The notes under the pieces are model-generated. The model worked only from the letters and a program-made list of their open reading frames with translations. It ran no database searches and was not told where the DNA came from. A stretch of 64,000 bases of DNA, from assembly GCF_025118155.1 (NCBI RefSeq), contig NW_026251418.1:124001-188000 (forward strand). The letters run 5' to 3'. Below are positions 58,545 to 64,000 of the stretch, in pieces (position 1 is the first letter of the stretch; every line of letters starts with the position of its first letter). Source of the DNA: Cokeromyces recurvatus. Taxonomy: Eukaryota > Mucoromycota > Mucoromycetes > Mucorales > Mucoraceae. A program made the translations under genes and the position numbers.

Positions 58545-59523
58545 ACAAGAGTATATGAAAATAGAAAGACTTATCATAATCATTTTTAGAATTTTATTTC
58601 GAACACAAGATATGTCAGAATTAAAAGAATTTCTTTATGAAGAATGGACCAAGATACTATCTAATCGAGTTTCGTTACAAGATTTTATTATTTCAAAGGA
58701 AGTGAGAATGGGTACATATGCAGGTCAGGGACCAAACGGAGCAGTTATAGCTAGAGCTAATATAAATCTGGATCCAAGAGCAGAACCTCAATATAATGAA
58801 CGAGTTCCTTATGTTGTGGTTTATCGAGGACCTAATGCACGATTAAGGGATAAAGTAGTTCGCCCAGAGACTTTATTAAATGACAGGTATATAAATATAT
58901 TAAACCAAATAGAAATAGATGTACATAACTCATCATATGCAAAAAAAAAAAGCTCTTTAAGACTGGATGCTGAATACTATATTCGAAAACAAGTTATTCC
59001 TCCTTTAAGTAGGGTATTCAACTTGATGGGTGTAAACATTTTAAGCTGGTATGAGTCTATGCCACAAACAAAAAAAGCAGAAGCAATGGCTTTAGCACAA
59101 ATTATGGGAGGACAGCAAAGAAGAAACTTGAATAGAATTGATCAATATTATGCAAGTTTACATTGTATTGTATGTTCTAAACTAACAGATCAACAGTGTA
59201 AGTATAAAACAGTATTCTATTTAAATTATCCTTAACATATCAATAATATAGCACTTTGTAAACAATGTCAAGAGAATCCTATGCATACTATTTTTACTTT
59301 AACGACAAGACAGAAATTAGCTCAACAGAAATTGAAAAGGCTACTTTCGGCTTGTCAAGCATGTTCCAAGTTACCTTTAATTCATGACTTTGATGGTCTT
59401 TTAAATGTTCCTTGTGAGTCGTTAGATTGTCCTATTTTTTATCAAAGATTAAAAGCCAAAGAAGATGTTCAGATAACCTTAAGTTATGATACCCTTATTC
59501 AAGAAAGATTTAAAATTACATAA
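53785..59523 (+). CDS. REV3: DNA polymerase zeta catalytic subunit Rev3
   Basis: B-family translesion polymerase that extends from mispaired or damaged termini with Rev7. About ten exons, about 1,680 residues. The N-terminus SLRIVHLDHYMAIPDRFD and FIPYDLPIHGDIERDM is typical of Rev3. Then come a long charged linker, FYSKASDRP and the exonuclease-like domain (FSLEVHVNTREGLLPDP). Polymerase motif A is DFQSLYPSVMIAYNY, motif B region KLVANVTYGYTSASFSGR and motif C VYGDTDSVFVYFPG. The C-terminus has the Cys pairs CIVCSKL / CKQC and CQAC / CESLDC, which bind zinc or an Fe-S cluster in the family. Introns near 56898 and 58495 contain long A runs that read as poly-Lys if unspliced. It is compact relative to animal REV3L. 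Confidence 0.94.
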
Positions 59524-59713
59524 TTTAATCTCCCCATACACACACACACACACACATGTATAAACATAAACATTTAATTACAAAATAAAATAAGATAAAG
59601 AAGTTCTCTCTCCCCCTTGCTTACACAAAATATAGACATGTACATTCTTGTTTTATTGTATTTCGTTGATTAAATATAAAAGGGAATTTTGTTAATAATT
59701 CGAAACAATTTAT

Positions 59714-60048
59714 TTAATTACTCTTTGGGGGGTTAACGAATTGCTAATGAATGGATATTAAATTAGTGTCTTTTTTTTTTTTCTAATTAATTAAAGCTTC
59801 AATGAACTTACTTGTTCCTTTTGGGCACCATTTTCCCACTTGGCAAACTTGAGGTTATTTTGGTTACGACGAAGAGCAGCAGCACGAACGTCATCCTTCA
59901 AAGAATTACGAACAGCACGAGCACAAATGTTGGCATATTGAAGATAACTAGGAGAGAATTAAAAACAGAGTTAATTACTTGTTTTATAACATGTACGGAA
60001 AGCTTATTATCGCACATACGTAATACCGGCAGACTTCCAAGTAGACAT
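59714..60048 (-). CDS. ATP15: ATP synthase subunit epsilon, mitochondrial
   Basis: Small subunit of the F1 central stalk. Three exons. The first encodes MSTWKSAGIT (60048 to about 60020, donor GTATGTG), joined to YLQYANICARAVRNSLKDDV, RAAALRRNQNN and KWENGAQKEQ. That is the family core: W(R/K)xAGI, then CARAVRxSLK. The third exon is proposed after a 68-base intron with a branch-like ACTAAT and acceptor CATTAG, giving QFVNPPKSN. Without that splice the protein would end VSSLKL at a nearby stop. Length is 60-70 residues, as expected. Convergent with REV3. Confidence 0.85.
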
Positions 60049-61450
60049 GTTTAACTTTATTAAAATGACAAAAAGAAAAAAAAAAAAAAAGATTTGGGAA
60101 CTGAGCTTTTTGTTATTATTTTATGGGGTGAAATAGACCCTGCCCTGCGGACAAGATCATTTAAGGTAAGAATGCAGTCAACGGTATTTAAATTAAGTTA
60201 CTTTATTTTTGATTTTATTTTTTTATTTTCAAAAGAATGAAAAAAAAAAAAAAAAAGAAAAATGATGACGTTTCTCTTTTGTAGCCTTAAAAAAAAAAAA
60301 TAAAGAATACTACAAGGCCATTAGAATAAATTAACAGTCTTTCTAATGCTTGTGATTATTAATTGTAGCCTCTTTATGGGGCGATCTTTTCTTACATGCA
60401 AAAGCTTAAAAAGATATAATTCTTTATAAAATGCGTATATTTTCACTTTATCATGTTTATTGTTGTTGTTCTTAAATCTTCCTTACTATTAAACTAACAA
60501 GCAATATTTGGATAAAAATGATAATTGACTCTATAGGATTTTAATTCTAAAGAAAGCATCTGTTTCTACTAAGAATATTCTCTATACTCATTTACAATTG
60601 CTTCTTTATTATTTCAGCCTATTTATCCAATTTGTTAAATATTCTTTGAAATAGACTTTTAAATGACGCTCAGTATCTTTAATAAAGGTAGTTGTCCGTC
60701 ATCTTTCTTATTCACTTTATATTTCCTTTTCTTCAGGATACTTGAAGCTTTTTGACTCCATTATTTACAAAAAAAAAAAAAAAAAAAATCTGCCATTACC
60801 CTTTTTTATCCTGTATCATATCTCTAACAATAAATAGGACAGAAGCATCCTATTAATCAAACTTTACTTGCTCGATATAATAATATAAAACGACTTTATG
60901 TAAATGTATACTTATTAAAGTCTTTAAATGCTTTCAAGTATCCCTGTCATAGAACCCATAAATATACTCTTTTATGGTCGTCATTTGTCTGTGGCTTATT
61001 TTGTTAGTGAATAGTCTCTTCTTCATGAATACAAATCTTTAGTTTGTAATATACATTTATAAAAGAGCTCCTCTTGATCATTATCATAAATCCTTTTATT
61101 GCAGCTCCCTTATCGATTATTATCTTGTTATCAATAATGGATTTATGAATATGTTAGACTTCGATCATAATTGACCTTGTCTTTTCAAACTATAGTAGTA
61201 GCAGCATTACTATTTTCATATGATAAAATAAAATATATCATATAATAAGTCTAATTTAGACTAAACAAACATGTTATTTACTCAATCCAATGAAAGAAAA
61301 AAAAAATTTTTTTTATAGTTTTCTACTCCAACTATTTATTTTATCCTTTACAAAATTTGCAAATTTATTAATTCATTGTAATAATAATAATGATATATAA
61401 TATGGGATATTATATCAAATATATAAGCAAAATATATCTTTATATTTTCT
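60049..61450. other. Gene-poor AT-rich region
   Basis: About 1.4 kb between ATP15's start and GIS2's end. No open frame with protein-like composition and no RNA gene recognised. The first 100 bases should hold the ATP15 promoter. Confidence 0.6.
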
Positions 61451-62117
61451 TTAGTAACCATCAGAAGTAGGACAGTCACGAGCCTATACAATAATAATAA
61501 AAGTATGAATAAAACTATCAATTGAACAATCAAAAAAAAAAAAAAAAAAAAAAAAAAAACTTACAATATGACCGGATTGTTGACACTTGTAACAGGTCTT
61601 GGCTTGAGCAGGTTGATCACAATCTCTAGAAAAATGACCAGAGTTACCGCAGTTATAGCACTTGGGTCCACTATTGTTACCACTTTCAGGACAATCACGA
61701 CTCATGTGTCCAGTTTGGCCACAGTTATAACAAGAACGGCTGTTACCACCAAAAGAACGACCTCGGCTGTTGTTATTACCACCTTCAGGACAATCACGGC
61801 TCATATGTCCGCTTTGACCACAGCTATAACAGGAAGGACCATTGTTATTAGATGATTCAGTACAATCACGAGAAATATGTCCAGTTTGATTGCATTTATA
61901 ACAAGTCTTTTCAGCACGAGGTTCAGTACAGTCTCTTGACATGTGACCTTCTTGTTGACAGTTATAGCTAATAGAAATGAAAATCGATTTATTATTTATT
62001 TATTTATACATGTAAATATATCCTAATCTTTCTTACCAAACAGACTCGGACTTGGAACAGTCTCTGGCTTGATGACCAGCTGTAATAAAATAAAACGGTA
62101 AGCATTAAAACAACAAC

Positions 62118-62150
<33 letters not shown>

Positions 62151-62482
62151 GAAAGGGGAAGGGGAAAGAAATAATAATAAAAATAATAAAAGGCCATCAT
62201 AAACGTAATTTAAATATCAAACTACTCCTTCCTTTCTTCTTTATTTATTTACGTGCTTTCGCAATAATAAAAAAATAATTACTTGATTTTTTTTTAAAAA
62301 AAAAAAAAAAGTGGGAGCAGAAAGAAATTAACGTTGATGAAAATGAGATCATCAAATTTCTTTTTTATGATGATGAAGAGTATTTCTCTCCCTAAAAAAA
62401 ATGTATATATTATATAACAAACTGGAATTTTCTACTTGCATTCACCACATTTGTAACAGAGACCACTACCACGATAAGACAT
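61451..62482 (-). CDS. GIS2: CNBP/Gis2-like protein with seven CCHC zinc knuckles
   Basis: Single-stranded nucleic-acid-binding protein that associates with mRNAs and translation. Seven CX2CX4HX4C knuckles run in order: CYKCGESGHQARDC, CYNCQQEGHMSRDC, CYKCNQTGHISRDC, CYSCGQSGHMSRDC, CYNCGQTGHMSRDC, CYNCGNSGHFSRDC, CYKCQQSGHIARDC. An SRGRSFGG linker, like the RGG box of CNBP, lies between knuckles 4 and 5. Four exons: the first (62482-62440) ends T|GCAAGT, so intron 1 (62439-62080, 360 bases) is predicted to be GC-AG. The last exon gives ARDCPTSDGY. About 180 residues, matching yeast Gis2 in knuckle number. Confidence 0.93.
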
Positions 62483-64000
62483 TATATATAAAAATTTGTA
62501 TAAAAGAAAAGAAAAACTGGTATAAAAAAAAAATTATACACTTCAATTTTATATGGAGAAAAGGAAGATTTAGAAAAAAAAAATTTTAAACCAATTAAAA
62601 CAAATTAAACTATTATATTTATTAAGCCTCTTTTTTTTTTTTTTTTTTTTTTTTTCTTTCTTTCTTTCCTTCTTATTTTTAGGTTAAAATGCATAAATTT
62701 ACGTTATATACAACACTGTGTTAAGGAGATAAAACATACCAGTTCAATTGATTATCTTTATTTATCGAGTTTAAGATTAATTTATTATTTGTTGAATAGA
62801 CATAGACTAATCCAATCATAAATAAGAGGTTTCAAATACAAATATCAAAGGCCTTCAACAATAAAAAAAAAAAAATTAATTTAGTATGATATTTTAAAGA
62901 TGTAATATAATAACCAACGTACCTATTAGGAAGCCTATATCATCTTCTTGGTTCTAAAACTACACTTAAACTTAAAACCATATCCATTGGCATCAGACAA
63001 CCACCAATAAAAGGCTGTTATTAAATACAATAGCCATAAAAAGAAAAGTTCTTAGTTACGCTAGAATAGTCCATCAATAGTTAAAGTTAAAACAACTAGT
63101 TGAGTTAGTAACAAATTGAAAGGTGGTCACTTTATAATTGTTATATAGAAATATCAAAAACAAAGGAATCAAAATTTGTTACAGTGAAAGCACTAGTGGA
63201 GTATGTTCAATTAAGACCCCTAGTAGAGATTTTAAGTTTGAGAATCCAAGAATAAAACTACAAGCTAGTTATTATTATAACAATAGATTAAGAGATAGCT
63301 CATGTAGCAAGTCTCTAATAGAATCATCAATAGCATTTTTTTTTTGACATGGTAACTGAAAAATAGAATCATGACTTGACCATACACTTATAGCCAGTAA
63401 AAGGATATATAAGAATATGAAATCCTTGACAGATCATTTAAACAAAAAGAACTAATACTACTTATCTACACTTGTAATTTAAAAGTGAGATAATAGAGAC
63501 TTCAGCATCAGACAATCTAATAAAATGTACTACAATCATCACTAACATAAGCAATCATATATTGTAACTGAACATATTTAATATTACCAGAAAGTGACCT
63601 ATTCGCGAAGATACCATCTTTTCGGGAACAGATTGCTTTCTGTAATAGCTCAAGTCATAATATGTTTAACCTTGAGTGAGCCAAAAGACGATTTATTCAT
63701 GATTACATCTATAACGAATAGTTTGTATTTATATCAATATCGTTCAAGAACAGAAATGGATAAAGCTACATAATTGATTGTGAGCGTGTTTATTTTACCT
63801 TATTTATATCAAAATAAATAACACAAATGTTAAAGTTACAGTATTTCCTGAATATCAGCATTTCTATACTTTTACTGTAGTGATGATGTAATTAAGTGAC
63901 TTTTTAGCTTTGTATCTATGCAAAAACAACAACAGCATTATAGCCCATATTGTTAAGGGTCTATACATGTATAAATATATATATTTTTGGAAACCACTAC
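62483..64000. other. AT-rich terminal region, no gene recognised
   Basis: After the GIS2 promoter area (T-rich tract 62631-62655) there is about 1.4 kb with only short unsupported frames and no recognisable RNA or repeat. It may continue into a gene beyond the window. Confidence 0.55.

Noticed and set aside
59812..60054. 80-codon plus-strand open frame
   Set aside because: Antisense to the ATP15 exons, which match a known family.
61568..61855. 95-codon plus-strand frame
   Set aside because: Antisense shadow of the GIS2 zinc-knuckle exon.

Overview
The window is nuclear DNA from a fungus, most likely a Mucoromycota (Mucorales-type) species. It is AT-rich and packed with small genes. Introns are short (about 50-110 nt), have GT-AG ends, and often carry long A or T homopolymers. 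The genes are eukaryotic and fungal (ATG1, PAM17, COA1, SDH5, CMC2, AIM18/46-like, TVP15-like, a fungal zinc-cluster factor). The decayed mobile elements resemble families I associate with Mucorales. The species cannot be named from the sequence.

Layout: 0-3.2 kb holds EDC3 (mRNA decapping) and a SAM/NCD1-like coiled-coil protein. 4.35-8.42 kb is a decayed DNA transposon with long terminal inverted repeats; it carries a broken TnpB/Fanzor-type RuvC nuclease and a fragment of a non-LTR retrotransposon. 8.5-14.2 kb holds SRP68, an RNF121-like RING ligase and an arrestin-like protein. 14.5-18.7 kb is DNA ligase IV. 19-25 kb holds a hemerythrin-like protein, SDH5, an ARF6-type GTPase and pyrroline-5-carboxylate reductase. 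25.3-26.7 kb is a polyglutamine zinc-cluster regulator, and 28.9-31.4 kb is the autophagy kinase ATG1. 31.8-34.1 kb holds a one-RRM PABP-like protein, CMC2 and a small unknown protein. 34.7-35.75 kb is a non-coding snoRNA locus with an intron-hosted U14 and two more box C/D candidates. 36.06-37 kb holds a MITE-like element next to a second non-LTR fragment. 37.1-39.1 kb holds TVP15-like and PAM17 genes. 39.9-42.2 kb is gene-poor with degenerate coding scraps. 42.3-50.4 kb holds a membrane SGNH/PC-esterase-like protein, COA1, ISY1, an AIM18/46-like protein and NAC-alpha. 50.7-62.5 kb holds an unknown basic Ser-rich protein, a 3-hydroxyisobutyrate-dehydrogenase-like enzyme, REV3 (Pol zeta), ATP synthase epsilon and a seven-knuckle GIS2/CNBP protein. 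The last 1.5 kb has no recognisable gene.

Most genes are unrelated housekeeping functions and form no operon or cluster. Recurring themes are mitochondrial assembly (SDH5, CMC2, PAM17, COA1, ATP15), RNA biology (EDC3, ISY1, snoRNAs, GIS2, the PABP-like protein) and DNA repair (LIG4, REV3). The most unusual content is the Fanzor-bearing transposon relic and the snoRNA cluster. No tRNA, rRNA or CRISPR array was recognised. Exon joins were worked out by eye from reading frame and GT/AG sites, so exact splice positions are predictions.
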